Notes: generated by a model from the letters alone, not told the origin. 64,000 nt of DNA from Ancylothrix sp. D3o (GCF_025370775.1 NZ_JAMXEX010000001.1:930001-994000), one strand, 5' to 3'; positions 26,713-38,716 are shown, numbered from the stretch's first letter. A program made the numbers and translations.

Positions 26713-29403
26713 ATGTATAACCTCAAAAAAACTGATTTGACCACCGGCACCCCCAAAGAAGCAGGCGCACCGTACAGTTCAGAAACAAAAGTTGTCGCAG
26801 AACCGGCCAGCTTTTATGGAATTCGTGCGGGGGAAAGTCAACAAAAATGGGTTGAAGTATTAGTAAACTGTCCAAAAAATCCCTATAATAAATCTCCTCA
26901 AAACTCCGCAGAAATCGCTGATGAAGACAGCGAAGAAATCAACGAAGCTGAACAACAATCAGACGAAGAATTACAACTTTACACCTATAGCATACCGGCC
27001 GGTTTAGAAGTGCAACCGGGTAACATTGTAATCGTCCCGTTTGGCAGCCAACAACTAAGCGGAATTGTTATAAATTTTACATCTCAAATACCCGCCAACT
27101 TAACCCCAGATAAAATCCGAGAAATCAAAGAAGTAATAGCCGAAAAATTCCTCTCCCCAGCTTATTTACAACTTTTACAACAAGTCGCAAATTACTATTG
27201 TACCCCACTGATCAAAGTCATTCGCGCCACCATGCCACCAGGATTATTACCAAAATCCCAGGAACGCATTCGTCTTGCCAAAAACATCCCCGCCGATGTG
27301 AGTTTATTTCTGCGTAGTAAAAGCGCTCAAGATATCCTAAAATTATTGCAAGCATCCCCCAGCAAAAATCTCAGCAAGAAAAGAATAAAATCCCTAATCA
27401 AAGGCGCAGAATACGGTTTACAAGACCTCTTAAAACGCGGCTTAGTAGAAACCTATCAAGAATCTGCAAAACCAATTAAAGCAAAACGACAACTCGCCGT
27501 TACTTTAATTAACGATGCCTTTACAACAGACCTCACCGCTAAACAAAGAGAAGTATTAAATTTTTTGCGTCGTGCCGGTGGCGAAATGTGGCTAACAGAA
27601 TTGCTAACAGAAAGCAATGTCACCAAATTAGTAGTTAACAACTTGGTTGAAAAAGGTTGCGTAGATATTAACGAACAAGAGAAATTAAGAGCACCGGCCT
27701 TACCAACCCAAACCCCAGACCAACCCAAAACCTTAACCCCCCACCAAAAACAAGCCCTAGATGTTATCAAAAACCTCACCGGCTACGCCAAAATTTTACT
27801 ACACGGAGTCACCGGCTCCGGCAAAACTGAAATCTATCTTCAAACCATCGCCCCCATTTTAGAAAGCGGAAAATCAGCCATTGTATTAGTCCCAGAAATT
27901 GGCCTCACGCCCCAACTCACAGACCGATTTCGGGCACGTTTTGGAGACAAAGTTTTTGTTTATCATAGTGCCCTTGGCGCCGGTGAACGCTACGATACAT
28001 GGCGACAAATGCTACAAGAAGAAGCAAAAATCATCATCGGCACCCGTTCCGCCATATTTTCCCCTTTACCTAATCTTGGTGTAATTATCTTAGATGAAGA
28101 ATACGATAGTAGCTTCAAGCAAGACCAACCGGCCCCCACCTATCACGCGCGCACCGTCGCCAAATGGCGCGCCGAACTTACCAACTGTCCCCTAATACTA
28201 GGTTCCGCCACCCCATCAATCGAAACCTGGCTAGAAATAGCTCCCCAAAATTCTCAACCTTCCCCCACCCCATCCCCAAATACCTATTATCTTTCCTTAC
28301 CACAACGAGTCCACGCCCGCCCTTTACCGCCGATTTCAATTATTGATATGCGGGAACAATTAAGAGATGGAAACCGCTCAATATTTAGCCGCCCCCTACA
28401 AGACGCTTTCCGCCAACTTCAAACCACGAAACAACAAGGAATTTTATTCATACACCGGCGCGGGCACAGTACCTTTGTCTCTTGTCGTAGTTGCGGATAC
28501 GTCATCGAATGTCCCAACTGTGATGTATCTCTTTCCTATCATTTTGGAGCAGAAACAGAAACATCATCTCTCTCAACCTTTAACGGCTTTCTTCGCTGTC
28601 ATTTCTGCGGTTATAACAGCCTACAACCCCAACGTTGTCCCGAATGCGAATCTCCCTATTTTAAACATTTTGGCACCGGCACTCAGCGCATAGAACAAGA
28701 ATTAGCAAAACAATTTCCCCAACTACGAGTCATCCGTTTTGACAGCGACACCACCCGCACAAAAGACGCCCACCGGCAAATTCTCACCCGTTTTAGCAAT
28801 GGCGAAGCCGATCTTTTAATTGGCACCCAAATGTTAACCAAAGGCTTAGACTTACCCCAAGTTACCTTAGTCGGAGTCATCGCCGCCGATGGATTACTGA
28901 ATTTACCCGATTATCGCGCCTCTGAACGCGCCTTTCAAACCTTAACCCAAGTTGCAGGACGTGCCGGTAGAGGTAACGATCCTGGTAAAGTGATCATTCA
29001 AACTTATACACCAGAGCATCCCGTCATTGAAGCCGTACAGCGTCACGATTATACCGGCTTTATTCAAACGGAATTAAAAGAAAGAGCAGCCCTGGGATAT
29101 CCACCCTACGGACGTTTGGTGTTATTGCGATTAAGTGGAGTTTCCGAAACAGACACCGAACAAACAGCAGGAAGGTTAGCAGAATTATTACAAACGACCC
29201 TTGATAGTGCGATTAATTGTGAGATATTGGGGCCCGCACCGGCCCCAGTCATGCGCGTTGCCAACCGTTATCGCTGGCATATTTTGCTGAAATATCCGCC
29301 CCAGGCAGGAAATTACTTTTCCAATTTCTCTCAATTGCGCTCACTTTGCCGCGCCGCATCCGTGAGCCTCACAATTGATATTGACCCGTTAAACTTAGGT
29401 TAA
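26713..29403 (+). CDS. priA: Primosomal protein N' (replication restart helicase PriA)
   Basis: This 896-residue helicase restarts replication at collapsed forks. The N-terminal DNA-binding region is followed by helicase motif I HGVTGSGKTE, motif II with DEEY, motif III LGSATPSIE, and motifs IV-VI including GTQMLTKGLDLPQVTLV and QVAGRAGRG. A zinc-binding domain has CRSCGYVIECPNC and later CHFCG and CPEC. The usual DEEH box here reads DEEYDSSFKQ with Tyr at residue 464, a departure from the common form. It is longer than E. coli PriA (732 residues), in part from an acidic segment near residues 60-85. It is probably monocistronic. Confidence 0.94.
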   Translation: MYNLKKTDLTTGTPKEAGAPYSSETKVVAEPASFYGIRAGESQQKWVEVLVNCPKNPYNKSPQNSAEIADEDSEEINEAEQQSDEELQLYTYSIPAGLEVQPGNIVIVPFGSQQLSGIVINFTSQIPANLTPDKIREIKEVIAEKFLSPAYLQLLQQVANYYCTPLIKVIRATMPPGLLPKSQERIRLAKNIPADVSLFLRSKSAQDILKLLQASPSKNLSKKRIKSLIKGAEYGLQDLLKRGLVETYQESAKPIKAKRQLAVTLINDAFTTDLTAKQREVLNFLRRAGGEMWLTELLTESNVTKLVVNNLVEKGCVDINEQEKLRAPALPTQTPDQPKTLTPHQKQALDVIKNLTGYAKILLHGVTGSGKTEIYLQTIAPILESGKSAIVLVPEIGLTPQLTDRFRARFGDKVFVYHSALGAGERYDTWRQMLQEEAKIIIGTRSAIFSPLPNLGVIILDEEYDSSFKQDQPAPTYHARTVAKWRAELTNCPLILGSATPSIETWLEIAPQNSQPSPTPSPNTYYLSLPQRVHARPLPPISIIDMREQLRDGNRSIFSRPLQDAFRQLQTTKQQGILFIHRRGHSTFVSCRSCGYVIECPNCDVSLSYHFGAETETSSLSTFNGFLRCHFCGYNSLQPQRCPECESPYFKHFGTGTQRIEQELAKQFPQLRVIRFDSDTTRTKDAHRQILTRFSNGEADLLIGTQMLTKGLDLPQVTLVGVIAADGLLNLPDYRASERAFQTLTQVAGRAGRGNDPGKVIIQTYTPEHPVIEAVQRHDYTGFIQTELKERAALGYPPYGRLVLLRLSGVSETDTEQTAGRLAELLQTTLDSAINCEILGPAPAPVMRVANRYRWHILLKYPPQAGNYFSNFSQLRSLCRAASVSLTIDIDPLNLG

Positions 29404-29449
29404 AAAGAAAGCCGGTGAGAACATCAAAAAACCAACAACCAATAACCCT

Positions 29450-29635
29450 TTAATAAACGATTTCCACATCAGGAAAAGTGCGCTTAAAATCCTCCAGCAA
29501 ATCATCCATTTCTTCAAGGGCTTGATTAACATCAATACGCAAAGTCCCCAGGTTTGGTTGTTCGAGAAGCCGCATCAAAACCTCCCGCTGGGTAGCAATT
29601 TTGAGAATGCGCTGTTTGAGAGTTTGCTCGTCCAT
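29450..29635 (-). CDS. Small conserved helical protein
   Basis: This 61-residue acidic protein is predicted mostly helical (LKQRILKIATQREVLMRLLE, then an acidic stretch). It has an ATG start at 29635, and I have an impression that similar small proteins occur in cyanobacteria. No function is recognised. It lies on the strand opposite priA, 46 bases after its stop. Confidence 0.5.
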   Translation of the reverse strand: MDEQTLKQRILKIATQREVLMRLLEQPNLGTLRIDVNQALEEMDDLLEDFKRTFPDVEIVY

Positions 29636-29801
29636 CTGTTAATACCTTAAAAGCGTTTATGGTGCTTTCACAAGCATAGCATCTAGCAAAAAAGCTCTTA
29701 ATATAGCTCTGAGTAGAATAATTAACAGAGCGCTTTTTCAATGTACAGTCTAAAATCAAGGCATCTAAAATGCTATAAGCCGGCACTGAAACCTGGAAAA
29801 T

Positions 29802-30059
29802 TTAACGCAAAAAAGGCGGACGCTTGGGTTCCGAAGGCTTATTTTTAATCATTTCCGCCAAAAACCGTTTAAGAGCCTTTTCCCGATTTTTCATAAAAGC
29901 CGCCCAAAACCCAGGGTGAAATTCATCCATTGTTTTAGCAAGCGCCCACACATCCACAGCCAGAATATTATACAACATCTCATCTTCGCGCTTGAGAGAC
30001 TTAATTTCCTCCATCAAAGTATCTTTAGGGAGACTTTGCCCGTTGCGATCTTTAATCAT
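29802..30059 (-). CDS. Small conserved protein of unknown function
   Basis: This 85-residue protein is charged and helical (KSLKREDEMLYNILAVDVWALAK), with an aromatic patch (FHPGFWAAFMK) and a Pro/Lys-rich tail ending PPFLR. It has an ATG start and no hydrophobic helix, so it is soluble. No family is recognised. Confidence 0.55.
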   Translation of the reverse strand: MIKDRNGQSLPKDTLMEEIKSLKREDEMLYNILAVDVWALAKTMDEFHPGFWAAFMKNREKALKRFLAEMIKNKPSEPKRPPFLR

Positions 30060-30439
30060 GTCAGTTACTCGCTTAATTAATAAACAATTATAGAAATCAG
30101 GAGCAGCCAGAACCAGCCTGGATCACTTTACTTTGATAATAAGGGTAGTTTTGGGAATTGTCGTTAAAGATTCTTAGAAAAACTTGCACAAAAAGCTGAT
30201 TTTTGTAAAGATTACCAAGGCCGTGACCCTCCGCCCGACATCCCCGCGCCATTGCCAGCCCCCACCATTCAACATACCACCCCCATAGAAAATCAAGACT
30301 AACGCACCCAGGGCCAAAAACCCGGTTTCTGCCTTTATATTTCTCGACTCAACCGACGATTTTTAAGAGAAACTGATTTTTTTGCGTAAGGCGTAAGGAT
30401 AATAAAAACTACAGGAAAATAAAAAAGGAACGCGCCAAT
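30060..30439. other. Intergenic stretch before the DUF2854 gene
   Basis: These 380 bases hold no supported gene. A C-rich tract near 30220-30300 has no start or stop structure to suggest a coding remnant. Confidence 0.5.
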
Positions 30440-30988
30440 ATGTTACTACCCTCCTTGGGAACCTTGGGATTAAGCGTAGGCAGTGTTTTAACCGTCGTTG
30501 GCTTTTATGCCTATTTCACAAACAACCCCACCTTAAACCTAGCAGGATTTTTTTACGGAATCCCCGTTTTACTGGGGGGTTTAGCCTTAAAAGCAGCCGA
30601 ACTCAAACCCGTTCCTTTAAGCCAACCCACAACCCCAGAAATTATCGCCCTGCGAGAAAAACAAGCCACCCCCACCCAACTACAAATTCGCAAAGACGTC
30701 ACCAGATACCGCTACGGGCAAGAAGCCCATCTTGACGAAGCCCTCGCTCGCTTGGGACTCAGCCCCACCGATGAAGAAAGACCGGTATTGCGAGCCTTAC
30801 GAGAAACCGAGATAGATGCAGCATATACCTTGATTTTGGAATTTCACTCACCGTTGATTTCCCTGGAAACCTGGCAGCAAAAACAAGAAAAAATCGAGAA
30901 ATTTTTCGGGCCCGGTGTGCGGGCTACAATTGAGCAGCCGGCCCAAAATCAAATCGAATTAGCATTAATTACCGCCATTAGCGCTTAA
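30440..30988 (+). CDS. DUF2854 protein
   Basis: This 182-residue protein has two N-terminal membrane helices (about 5-26 and 34-54, GFFYGIPVLLGGLALKAAEL) and a soluble region of about 120 residues (LREKQATPTQLQIRKDVTRYRYGQ is split here by the length rule: LREKQATPTQLQ, then IRKDVTRYRYGQ). This order matches DUF2854, a family shared by cyanobacteria and plant plastids with no role I can state. Its ATG follows an AAGGAACG ribosome site. It is convergent with the CRR7-like gene, with only 17 bases between. Confidence 0.75.
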   Translation: MLLPSLGTLGLSVGSVLTVVGFYAYFTNNPTLNLAGFFYGIPVLLGGLALKAAELKPVPLSQPTTPEIIALREKQATPTQLQIRKDVTRYRYGQEAHLDEALARLGLSPTDEERPVLRALRETEIDAAYTLILEFHSPLISLETWQQKQEKIEKFFGPGVRATIEQPAQNQIELALITAISA

Positions 30989-31005
30989 AAAACTTGGCAG
31001 GAGGG

Positions 31006-31263
31006 CTATTTTTCCAACCGAACCGCATACCATTGCAAAAACTGACCCGGCCCCACATCGAGATCGCAATTCGTATCTAACAAATACTGCACCTGGGCAT
31101 CAAGCGAGGTAAATTTTTGTAAAGAATGCGGTAAAGTATCTTGACATTTTGCCAAAATTGACTTCAGCTTTTCTCGCAGTTCATCGGCTGTGAGAAATTG
31201 CTCCGGTTGGTTGGTTTCTAAAACCACAAAGTGGTCTTCCCGATACATAAAAGAATCTGGCAT
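31006..31263 (-). CDS. CRR7-like protein (NDH-1 assembly factor family)
   Basis: This 85-residue protein starts MPDSFMYREDHFVVLE, continues QPEQFLTADELREKL, and ends DVGPGQFLQWYAVRLEK. These match my memory of the chlororespiratory reduction 7 (CRR7) family. In plant chloroplasts CRR7 is needed to build the NAD(P)H dehydrogenase-like complex; cyanobacterial homologues are assumed to act on NDH-1. There is no membrane helix. The convergent DUF2854 gene is its close neighbour. Confidence 0.75.
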   Translation of the reverse strand: MPDSFMYREDHFVVLETNQPEQFLTADELREKLKSILAKCQDTLPHSLQKFTSLDAQVQYLLDTNCDLDVGPGQFLQWYAVRLEK

Positions 31264-31516
31264 TTTTGTTTGGGGTTGTTTTTGAGCGATATTTACCTAA
31301 TTTAGCTGGAATTTGAAAAAATCTAACCCAGCCCAGTTTCACCCTTAATCGCAGACCCAACCAGCAAAGCGAAATTCTCAAGTCTATATAGCACATCACC
31401 GAGGCAAAAATTCAGGCAATTAAATCTTAAAATTAATTTGTTATTTTGAGATAACTAACCTTTTAGATTTATCCTTCGGACAAGCCATTAAACAAGTTCA
31501 TCACTCCTCCGCTGCA

Positions 31517-34500
31517 ATGTTAGAACCAATAAAAAACTTTTTAACAGCAAATTTGATGGGTACACTTGACTCGCATCTGGGAGCCGCTTTCATGCCTCAC
31601 GGAATGTGTTACCTCTGGAAACCGGGTTTAGTGTGGCTTCATGTATTATCAGATACCCTCATTGCCCTGTCTTATTATGCCATTCCGATCATGTTGGTAT
31701 ATTTCATAAGGCGGCGGCAAGATTTACCCTTTGGTTGGATATTTTTCTTATTCAGCAGTTTTATCATTTCCTGTGGCACCACTCACCTGCTGGAAGTGTG
31801 GACGCTGTGGCATCCTGATTATTGGATATCTGGCAGCCTCAAAGCCATTACCGGTGTTGTATCTGCCGTGACTGCCGCTTCGTTATATGCCCTAATTCCC
31901 AAAGCCCTCGCCATACCTAGCCCTGCCGAAATTGAGCGCATCAACCAAAACTTGCAAACAGAAATCAACGAACGCCGGCAGGCAGAAGAAATCATCAGAA
32001 ATCTCAATGCCCAATTAGAAGAACGAGTTCAAGAACGCACCCAAGAATTAGAAACCACCAACCAAGAATTACTCAATCAAATTCAAGAACGTAAACGAGC
32101 CGAACGTGCATTGCAACAAGGCGAAGCGCGGGTGCGTACTGTTTTAACAAACTTGCCCGTAATTGTGTTTGCCCTCGACAGCAACGGCGTGATTGCCCTT
32201 TGTGAAGGCAAAGGAGTTGACAGCCTCGGCATTAAGCCAGAGGAATTGGAAGGCGAGTCTGTGTTTCAACTGTACAAAGAACAACCGGACATTTTGAACC
32301 ACCTGCGAACCGTCTTGCAAGGAGAAGAAACCTACTGGCTAAGCGAAGTGCAAACCGCCCAGGGAGTGATTCACTATGAAAACCGCGCCACACCAGTCCC
32401 CGGTATTGGACGCGGGTTAATTTGGGTAGCCACCGATATCACAGAACGCAGAAAAGCCGAAAAAGAACGCGACAGATTTTTTAGTTTGTCGGTAGATATG
32501 CTTTGCATCGCCAGCTTGGATGGCTATTTCCGCCAAATTAACCCGGCCTGGACTAAGACTCTGGGATACACGCCCGAAGAACTAAAAAGTCAAGCTTATA
32601 TAGAATTTGTTCATCCCGATGACCAACAAGGCACCCTAGAAGCGATACAGAATTTAGGGACAGGAGAAACCGTTATCGGCTTTGAAAATCGCTATCGCTG
32701 CAAAGATGGTTCCTATCGGTGGATATCGTGGAATACCGCACCCTATCCGGCGGAAGAATTAGTTTATGCTGTTGCTCACGATATCACCGATTTACACGAG
32801 CGAGACGAGCAACTTAAGAACTCGCAAAAACTGCTCGAACAAGCCAAGGTTGATTTAGAGAAAAGGGTAGAAGAAAGAACGATTGAATTAACACAAGCTA
32901 TTCAACTTTTAGAGGCCGAAATTAGCGAACGCAAACAAGCAGAAACTGCCCTCAAAGAAAGTGAAAAACGCTATCAAAAACTTACCCAAATTTCGCCGGT
33001 GGGAATTTTTCACACCAATGGGCAGGGAGATTGTCTTTATGTCAATGAGCGCTGGTGTGAAATTGCCGGTTTATCGCCACAAGAAGCAATGGGACAAGGC
33101 TGGAAAAGTGCCGTACATCCCGAAGATCGGCAAAGGATTTTTAACGAATGGTTTAATTCCAGTAACACTTATCTACAATTTCAATCAGAATATCGATTTT
33201 TAAATAAAAACGGCAAACTCACTTGGGTTGTAGGTCAAGCCGTTATAGAAACCGACGAGCAAACCATTACCGGCTACGTTTGTACCATCACCGACATTAC
33301 AGATCGAGTTCAAGCCGAACAAGAATTAAAGAAATATCAAGAAAAACTCGCCGAACTGGTTGGACAGCGAACTCACCAACTACAAAACGCCAACGATCAA
33401 CTGTTGCGAGAAATTCAAGACCGGCAACAAATTGAAGCCGAACTTCAAGAAATTGCTAGTTTGCAAAAAGCCATCTTAGACAGCGCCAACTACACGATAA
33501 TTTCTACCACCAGCGAAGGCATCATTCGCACCTTTAACAGTGCGGCTGAACGTTTGCTTGGCTACAGTGCCGATGAAGTGATTGGCAAAATCACCCCTGG
33601 TATTTTTCACAAACCCGAAGAAGTTATTCAAAGGGCGCAAGAACTGTCAAGAGAAATCGGCATTCAAATTGAACCGGGATTTGAAGTATTTGTCGTTAAA
33701 GCCAAACAGGGAGAAATTGACGAAAGAGAGTGGACATACATCCGCAAAAATGGCACAGAATTTCCAGTATTGCTCTCAGTAACTGCCCTCAAAGATAACG
33801 AAGGAAATATCACCGGCTACATGGGGATTGGCAGCGACATTACCGACCGAAAACTCTCAGAAGTGCGACTTGTCGAAAGTGAAAATAAATACCGTTCAGT
33901 CGTTGAGCAAGTCAAAGAAATCATCTTTACAAGAGATGCCGCAGGAACCTGGACATTTTTAAATCCTGCTTGGAGTGAAATCACCGGCTTCTCAGTAGAA
34001 GAAACCCTCGGAACCAACTTTATAGATTACATTCACCCCGAAGACCGGCCCGCAGTCACAGAAAAGATTCAAAGATTATTAAACAGCCAACAAGAATATT
34101 CCCAATATGAAGTTCGCTATTTGAAAAAAACCGGAGGATTTTGCTGGATAGAAGTCTATGCCAGACCCACTGCAAACGCCACCGGCACCATCATCGGCAT
34201 CACCGGCACCCTCAACGACATCAGCCACCGTAAACAAGCCGAAGAATCCCTGCGACAACAACTGCTCAAAGAAAAATTAGTTGGCACCATTGCTCAACGC
34301 ATCCGGCAATCTTTAGACATCGAAGAAGTCCTCTCCACAGCAGTTCGAGAAGTACGGCAATTTTTGCAAACAGACCGCACAATTATTTACCAATTTTTAC
34401 CCGATGCCAGCGGCACAGTCGTCGTTGAATCCGTTGGCGAAGGCTGGGTAAAAACTTACGGAAGTAACATCAAAGATCCCTGCTTTGGAGAAAAATATAT

Positions 34501-37500
34501 TTCTTTATACAGAGAAGGAAGAATCGGCGCCACCGAAGACATTTTCAACGGCACAATTAAAGAATGCCATGTCGAATTACTCAAACAATTTCAAGTCCGG
34601 GCAAATATAGTTGTTCCGATTTTATTGCCCGATGAAAGCAGCAATGCCCCAAACCTTCAAGGAGGAGAACGCCCAGAAGATGAGGCTTTTAGTTCCTCCT
34701 CCAAACGTCAAGATTCTTTGTGGGGTTTATTAATTGCCCACCATTGTGAAGAACCCCGCCGCTGGACAACTACGGAAGTAGAACTGCTTAAACAACTAAG
34801 TGTTCAACTCGCCATCGCCATTCAGCAGTCCACCTTATTTGAGCGCGTTCAAAACGAACTCGTGGAGCGCAAAGTTGCCGAATCAGAACTGCGGCAAAAA
34901 ACCTCAGAATTACAAGCAATTTTTCAAGCCTTCCCCGACTTATATTTCCGCTTAAATTCCGAGGGAGTGATTTTAGACTATACAGCCAACAATTTGGATG
35001 ATTTATATGTAGAAAGTGAAAGATTTATTGGCAAAAATATGGTAGAAATTCTGCCCGAACCAACCAGCCTCAAAATTAGCGAATCTATCCAATATACTTT
35101 GGAAGCAAAAGCATTGAGCAGGGTAGAGTATGGATTAGAAGTGCCAAAAGGTCAGCAGTATTATGAAGCCAGATTTGTCCCCTTTTTAGAAGACCAAATC
35201 ATCGGAATTGTTAGGAATATCACCGAAAATAAACGCTCAGAAAGAGCCCTCAAAGAAAGTGAAGAGCGTTATCGCGCCATTATAGAAGATCAAACAGAAC
35301 TGATTAGTCGGTTTTTACCTTCAGGAGAGCTAATATTTGTTAATGATGCTTACTGCCGGTATTTTGACAAAACCAGAGAAGAACTGCTCGGTCATATTTT
35401 TATTCCGTTTATCCCTGACGAAGACTGGCTAAACTTGCAACGCCAATTAGCCGAAGTTAACCCCGATCACAGAGTGACTACCTGCGAACACCGCATGAAG
35501 GTAGGAAGCGTTGGGGAAATGCGATTTTTACAGTGGACTTATCGCGCCATGTTTGACGAAACCGGCAGCGTCTTCGCATTTCAAGCCGTAGGACGCGACA
35601 TCACCGAACGCAAACAAGCAGAACAAGATTTACGCCAAAGCGAAGCCGCCATTCGAGAATTATATGGAGTCACCGCAGCGGCGGATCTTGACTTTGATGG
35701 ACGCCTGCAAAAAATGCTGCAAATGGGATGTAACCGCTTTGGTTTAGAAATTGGCATTGTCGGACGTATTGAAGATGAACGCACCGAGGTGATCACCGCC
35801 GAATTTCCGAATAATTTTCCCTTCAAAATTGTTAAAGGAGACGCTTTTAGCATTGAGCAAACATATTTCCGAGAAACTGCCTCTAGTGATGAGCCGGTGT
35901 GTTTTGAATCCGCTTCTCGTACCGAATGGCGCAATCATCCAGCCTATAAACTTCGCCAACTTGAAGCTTATATGGGAGCACCTCTGCTCGTCAGCGGGGA
36001 AGTTTTTGGGATTTTGAGTTTTTCGAGCACTAAACCCCGACAAAATGCCATTAGCAGCGTCGAAAAAGAACTGCTGAAATTAATGGCACAGTGGATCGCC
36101 GGAGAAATTGTCAGGAATTCTGCCCAAAATGCCTTGGAAGCGCAACTGCAAAGAGCGCAATTGTTGGGGCAAATTACCCAAGAAATCCGCCAAAGTTTAG
36201 ATATTCAGCAAATTTTCCAAACCGCTGTAATTCTCATTGGTCAAGCGTTTGGTGTCAATCGTTGTTTGATTCATACCTATATTAAAGACCCAGTGCCAAA
36301 AATTCCTTTAATGGCAAGTTATGTAGAACCAGGGTATGAATGGATGCCAGATTTAGAAGTTCCTGTGAGCAGCAACCCCCACGCCGAACAAGTGATAGCC
36401 CTAGATTCGGCGGTGGCTTCTCCAGATGTTTATACAGACCCTTTATTGCGAAAGGGTTCAGAGTTATGTAAGACTCTGGGCATCAAATCAATGATGAGTG
36501 TTCGCACTTCTTATCAAGGTGAGCCAAATGGCATTATCGGCTTGCACCAATGTGATCGTTACCGCCGGTGGAAAGCTGCGGAAATTGAATTGCTCGAAGC
36601 CGTCGCTGCTAATGTGGGAATTGCTTTAGCACAAGCACAACTTTTGCAACAAGAACGGGCCAATAAAGAGCAGTTGTCTTCTAAAAATGCCGACCTGGAA
36701 AAAGCAAAACAGGCAGCCGATACAGCCAACCGCGCTAAAAGTGAATTCTTGGCAACTATGAGCCATGAAATTCGCACGCCGATGAATGCCGTTATTGGTA
36801 TGACCGGCTTATTATTAGACACGCGCCTCACCCCAGAGCAAAATGATTTTGTAGAAACGATTCGTACTTCTGGCGAGTCGTTGCTGACGATTATTAACGA
36901 TATTCTTGATTTTTCAAAAATTGAATCAGGCCGGCTTGATTTAGAGTCTCATCCGTTTAATTTGCGCTCTTGCATCGAAGATTCTCTGGATTTAGTGGCT
37001 GCAAAAGCGTCACAAAAAGGCTTAGAACTGATTTATTTAATTGAGCGCTCTGTTCCTTTGAACATTTTGGGAGATGTGACTCGCCTGCGGCAAGTTTTGG
37101 TGAATTTACTTAGTAATGCAGTGAAATTTACGGCTACTGGAGAAGTGGTTGTCTCTGTCACCGCAACTTCTCAAAACGCCTCTTTGCCACCGCTTGATAC
37201 AGGGGATGATGAGCAAGAATATAGCTGTTATCAAATTCAATTTGCCGTCAAAGACACCGGCATAGGCATTCCCGAAGACCGCATGGAACGACTGTTTAAA
37301 CCCTTCAGCCAGGTAGATGCTTCTACTACCCGTCAATATGGTGGCACCGGCTTGGGGTTGGCAATTAGTTCGCGTTTGTGTGAATTGATGGGCGGGACAA
37401 TGTGGGTAGAAAGTCAAGCCGGAACTGGTTCAACGTTTTACTTTAGTATTGCCGTGCTCGCAAAAATTACAGAGCAACCCATCGAAATTCACGACAGCTT

Positions 37501-38716
37501 GAATGGCAAACGGCTACTGATTGTTGATGACAATGCTACCAACCGTCAAATACTAATTTTACAGGCTCAGTCTTGGGGGATGGTTCCTTTGGCGGTGGCT
37601 TCGGGTGCGGAAGCCTTAAGCTGTTTGCAGGGAGGCGAGACTTTTGATTTGGCAATTTTGGATATGCAAATGCCGCAGATGGATGGTTTAACTTTGGCCG
37701 GTGAAATACGCAAGTTGTCTGGCCTAACCAGGTTTCCTTTAGTGTTGTTTACCTCGATTGGCAGTCCTCAAGAAAATCGCCATGCAATTGATGTGCAGTT
37801 TGCGGCATTTTTGAATAAACCAATTAAACAATCGCAACTCTATAACGTTTTAAACAACATTTTGAATGAGCAGTCGGTAGTAGTTAAGCCGGCAAAATTC
37901 AAAAAGCAACCTCAGACAAAACTTGCCAGCGAAAAACCTTTGCGAATTCTGCTGGCGGAAGATAATGCTGTCAATCAAAAAGTGGCGCTGGGTCTGTTGT
38001 CTCGGTTGGGCTACCGCGCTGATGTCGCGGCGAATGGATGGGAGGTAATTGAGGCGCTCGACCGGCAAACCTATGATGTGGTTTTAATGGATGTGCAAAT
38101 GCCAGAAATGGACGGTTTAGAAGCCACCCGACACATTCTTTCATCTTCTTATAAAGATGGGCGTCCCCGAATTGTGGCAATGACCGCGAATGCAATGCAA
38201 GGCGACCGAGAAATTTGTCTGGCGGCGGGGATGGATGATTATATTAGTAAGCCAATTCGTTCGGGGGCGTTGATTGAGGCGCTGGAAAAATGCGGGCCGG
38301 TGTCTGTTTCTGTGGATGAGATAACGCCAGCGGCGGATCTGGAGGAGTTGAATAAGCCGGTGGACAGCCAGCGCTCATCGCCTATTGATGCGGCTGCTTT
38401 TGCGGCATTACGGGAAATGGTGGGTGAAGATGACGGGGAAGTTTTAGCTATGGTGATAGAAAGCTACTTAACTGATGCGCCGAAATTGCTGGAAGCGCTA
38501 GACCTCGCAATTCAGGAGGCGGATGGGCCGGCGTTGAATTTTGCAGCCCACACTTTAAAATCAACAAGTGCCACTGTTGGTGCTTCGGATTTGGCGGCAC
38601 TGTGCAAGCGCCTAGAAGCAATGGGCCGAACTGGTGTCACTGCTGAGGCTGCGGAAATTTTTTCGCGTTTATCAGCAGAGTATGAATTGGTCAAAGTAGC
38701 GTTGGAAAATTTGTAA
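31517..38716 (+). CDS. Ethylene-receptor-like multi-PAS/GAF hybrid histidine kinase with two REC and HPt
   Basis: This 2,399-residue protein is a membrane sensor kinase. Residues 1-135 form three hydrophobic segments matching the ethylene-binding domain: Asp46, Tyr53, Ile56, Pro57, Ile83, Cys86 (FIISCGTTH) and His90, which line up with ETR1 Asp25, Tyr32, Ile35, Pro36, Ile62, Cys65 and His69 at a constant offset of 21. Cys and His hold the copper ion in the plant receptor. Then follow a coiled coil, about seven PAS and three GAF domains in mixed order (about 195-1725), HisKA with His1750 ([12 protein letters not shown]), HATPase ([22 protein letters not shown]), REC1 (Asp2049), REC2 (Asp2192) and an HPt with His2345 (AAHTLKS). 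It likely passes phosphate to the REC-GGDEF protein 21 bases downstream. Confidence 0.93.
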   Translation: MLEPIKNFLTANLMGTLDSHLGAAFMPHGMCYLWKPGLVWLHVLSDTLIALSYYAIPIMLVYFIRRRQDLPFGWIFFLFSSFIISCGTTHLLEVWTLWHPDYWISGSLKAITGVVSAVTAASLYALIPKALAIPSPAEIERINQNLQTEINERRQAEEIIRNLNAQLEERVQERTQELETTNQELLNQIQERKRAERALQQGEARVRTVLTNLPVIVFALDSNGVIALCEGKGVDSLGIKPEELEGESVFQLYKEQPDILNHLRTVLQGEETYWLSEVQTAQGVIHYENRATPVPGIGRGLIWVATDITERRKAEKERDRFFSLSVDMLCIASLDGYFRQINPAWTKTLGYTPEELKSQAYIEFVHPDDQQGTLEAIQNLGTGETVIGFENRYRCKDGSYRWISWNTAPYPAEELVYAVAHDITDLHERDEQLKNSQKLLEQAKVDLEKRVEERTIELTQAIQLLEAEISERKQAETALKESEKRYQKLTQISPVGIFHTNGQGDCLYVNERWCEIAGLSPQEAMGQGWKSAVHPEDRQRIFNEWFNSSNTYLQFQSEYRFLNKNGKLTWVVGQAVIETDEQTITGYVCTITDITDRVQAEQELKKYQEKLAELVGQRTHQLQNANDQLLREIQDRQQIEAELQEIASLQKAILDSANYTIISTTSEGIIRTFNSAAERLLGYSADEVIGKITPGIFHKPEEVIQRAQELSREIGIQIEPGFEVFVVKAKQGEIDEREWTYIRKNGTEFPVLLSVTALKDNEGNITGYMGIGSDITDRKLSEVRLVESENKYRSVVEQVKEIIFTRDAAGTWTFLNPAWSEITGFSVEETLGTNFIDYIHPEDRPAVTEKIQRLLNSQQEYSQYEVRYLKKTGGFCWIEVYARPTANATGTIIGITGTLNDISHRKQAEESLRQQLLKEKLVGTIAQRIRQSLDIEEVLSTAVREVRQFLQTDRTIIYQFLPDASGTVVVESVGEGWVKTYGSNIKDPCFGEKYISLYREGRIGATEDIFNGTIKECHVELLKQFQVRANIVVPILLPDESSNAPNLQGGERPEDEAFSSSSKRQDSLWGLLIAHHCEEPRRWTTTEVELLKQLSVQLAIAIQQSTLFERVQNELVERKVAESELRQKTSELQAIFQAFPDLYFRLNSEGVILDYTANNLDDLYVESERFIGKNMVEILPEPTSLKISESIQYTLEAKALSRVEYGLEVPKGQQYYEARFVPFLEDQIIGIVRNITENKRSERALKESEERYRAIIEDQTELISRFLPSGELIFVNDAYCRYFDKTREELLGHIFIPFIPDEDWLNLQRQLAEVNPDHRVTTCEHRMKVGSVGEMRFLQWTYRAMFDETGSVFAFQAVGRDITERKQAEQDLRQSEAAIRELYGVTAAADLDFDGRLQKMLQMGCNRFGLEIGIVGRIEDERTEVITAEFPNNFPFKIVKGDAFSIEQTYFRETASSDEPVCFESASRTEWRNHPAYKLRQLEAYMGAPLLVSGEVFGILSFSSTKPRQNAISSVEKELLKLMAQWIAGEIVRNSAQNALEAQLQRAQLLGQITQEIRQSLDIQQIFQTAVILIGQAFGVNRCLIHTYIKDPVPKIPLMASYVEPGYEWMPDLEVPVSSNPHAEQVIALDSAVASPDVYTDPLLRKGSELCKTLGIKSMMSVRTSYQGEPNGIIGLHQCDRYRRWKAAEIELLEAVAANVGIALAQAQLLQQERANKEQLSSKNADLEKAKQAADTANRAKSEFLATMSHEIRTPMNAVIGMTGLLLDTRLTPEQNDFVETIRTSGESLLTIINDILDFSKIESGRLDLESHPFNLRSCIEDSLDLVAAKASQKGLELIYLIERSVPLNILGDVTRLRQVLVNLLSNAVKFTATGEVVVSVTATSQNASLPPLDTGDDEQEYSCYQIQFAVKDTGIGIPEDRMERLFKPFSQVDASTTRQYGGTGLGLAISSRLCELMGGTMWVESQAGTGSTFYFSIAVLAKITEQPIEIHDSLNGKRLLIVDDNATNRQILILQAQSWGMVPLAVASGAEALSCLQGGETFDLAILDMQMPQMDGLTLAGEIRKLSGLTRFPLVLFTSIGSPQENRHAIDVQFAAFLNKPIKQSQLYNVLNNILNEQSVVVKPAKFKKQPQTKLASEKPLRILLAEDNAVNQKVALGLLSRLGYRADVAANGWEVIEALDRQTYDVVLMDVQMPEMDGLEATRHILSSSYKDGRPRIVAMTANAMQGDREICLAAGMDDYISKPIRSGALIEALEKCGPVSVSVDEITPAADLEELNKPVDSQRSSPIDAAAFAALREMVGEDDGEVLAMVIESYLTDAPKLLEALDLAIQEADGPALNFAAHTLKSTSATVGASDLAALCKRLEAMGRTGVTAEAAEIFSRLSAEYELVKVALENL

